Part shown: positions 63,694-64,000 of the stretch, one piece after another
Numbering within the stretch: the stretch's first letter is position 1
Layout of the letters: the number at the start of each line of letters is the position of its first letter
Assembly: GCF_023277745.1 (NCBI RefSeq)
Contig: NZ_CP086322.1
Coordinates: 1,302,001-1,366,000 of the forward strand
Reading direction: 5' to 3'
Source: Streptomyces halobius
GTDB taxonomy: Bacteria; Actinomycetota; Actinomycetes; Streptomycetales; Streptomycetaceae
Length of the DNA stretch: 64,000 nt
Translations under genes and position numbers: made by a program
The notes under the pieces: generated by a model
What the model was told of the DNA's origin: nothing
The model's database searches: none
The model's input: only the letters and a program-made list of their open reading frames with translations

Positions 63694-63998
63694 TCCAGTG
63701 CCCAATTCCGCGAGCCCTGCCGGTCGGTGCGTCCATTGTGGATTTCACCGTGGCAGTCGCGGCAGACTACGAGGGTCTTGCGGCGACGTGATGCCATCCG
63801 CTGTGCCCACTCAGGCTGTTCAGCCTGATCCCGGGTAGGGAGATCTTCCAAACGTCGAATGTGATGCACTTCGACGTCTGTATGCGCTCGGCAGAGCTCG
63901 CAGCGACTGGACATGAGCCGGTCGATGAGCTCCGCTGGTCGCTGTCTCCATACAGCCGGGAGTTCGTCTCTGAGGATTACCCTCGTGGTCCTGCGCGC
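63678..63998 (-). CDS. Group II intron-encoded protein, C-terminal HNH endonuclease end (partial)
   Basis: The frame is open to the window edge: VILRDELPAVWRQRPAELID, RCELCRAHTDVEVHHIRRLE and RRRKTLVVCRDCHGEIHNGR, ending ALESRVR with the TGA in domain V. The CELC...HHIRRL...CRDCHGEIH pattern is the zinc-finger HNH endonuclease of intron proteins. The reverse transcriptase part lies beyond 64000. Confidence 0.85.
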   Translation of the reverse strand, partial: ARRTTRVILRDELPAVWRQRPAELIDRLMSSRCELCRAHTDVEVHHIRRLEDLPTRDQAEQPEWAQRMASRRRKTLVVCRDCHGEIHNGRTDRQGSRNWALESRVR

Positions 63999-64000
63999 CA

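Overview
The window is GC-rich (about 70 percent by eye), with codon third positions almost always G or C, many GTG and TTG starts and protein families typical of Streptomyces. It is accessory DNA: most of it consists of mobile elements, remnants of mobile elements and cargo. It could lie on a chromosome arm or a large linear plasmid; no core housekeeping operon is present to decide.

Layout. (1) 1-2.0 kb: an XRE/TPR regulator and a 5-formyltetrahydrofolate cyclo-ligase-like protein. (2) 2.05-10.05 kb: an integrative mobilizable element read mostly leftward, with relaxase, MobC-like protein, DUF2637 membrane protein, DUF3631 ATPase, an Xis-like protein, an XRE regulator and a frameshifted tyrosine integrase. 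It ends in the 3' half of a tRNA-Thr(UGU) gene fused into another recombinase gene. (3) 10.0-18.5 kb: truncated recombinase genes, IS21, ISL3, ISAzo13 and IS701 elements or remnants, the 5' part of a group II intron, an orphan polymorphic-toxin tail with an immunity-like gene, and a broken hydrolase. (4) 18.8-22.4 kb: a complete carboxylic acid reductase, followed by an IS701 and an IS4 element, each with a frameshifted transposase. (5) 25.9-30.0 kb: CBS protein, CPA1 antiporter, and a KhtU/KhtT-like potassium antiporter pair. (6) 30.2-48.2 kb: a Tn7-like (TnsA/TnsB/TniB/TniQ) system. Its apparent cargo is an arsenic island: arsR, acr3, arsO, arsC, trxB, a second arsR with a flavoprotein, and a MerR regulator with a Cys-rich protein. 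Its tnsB gene is cut by a 5.3-kb Tn554-like transposon that has 14-bp inverted ends and a 6-bp repeat at the junctions. A deleted relic of a second Tn7-like element lies at 30.2-30.5 kb. (7) 48.4-56.0 kb: regulator, resolvase and transposase remnants, AlkC, a DHA2-type MFS exporter, a truncated ImmA/IrrE peptidase, and a carbonic anhydrase/SulP bicarbonate-uptake pair. (8) 56.1-64.0 kb: an IS701 transposase gene split by an ISAzo13 element and by a group II intron. The ISAzo13 element is itself split by an IS4 and an ISL3 element with clean target duplications. The intron appears to carry a second group II intron inside it.

How the genes work together. The arsenic genes form a pathway: arsenate reduction (ArsC with thioredoxin reductase), arsenite efflux (Acr3) and flavin monooxygenases, under two ArsR repressors. 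The antiporters and CBS protein form a cation homeostasis block. Carbonic anhydrase and SulP form a bicarbonate acquisition block. Much of the rest is layered transposition history that can be ordered from the insertion junctions. Several genes carry single-base frameshifts in short homopolymers, so either decay or consensus error should be kept in mind.
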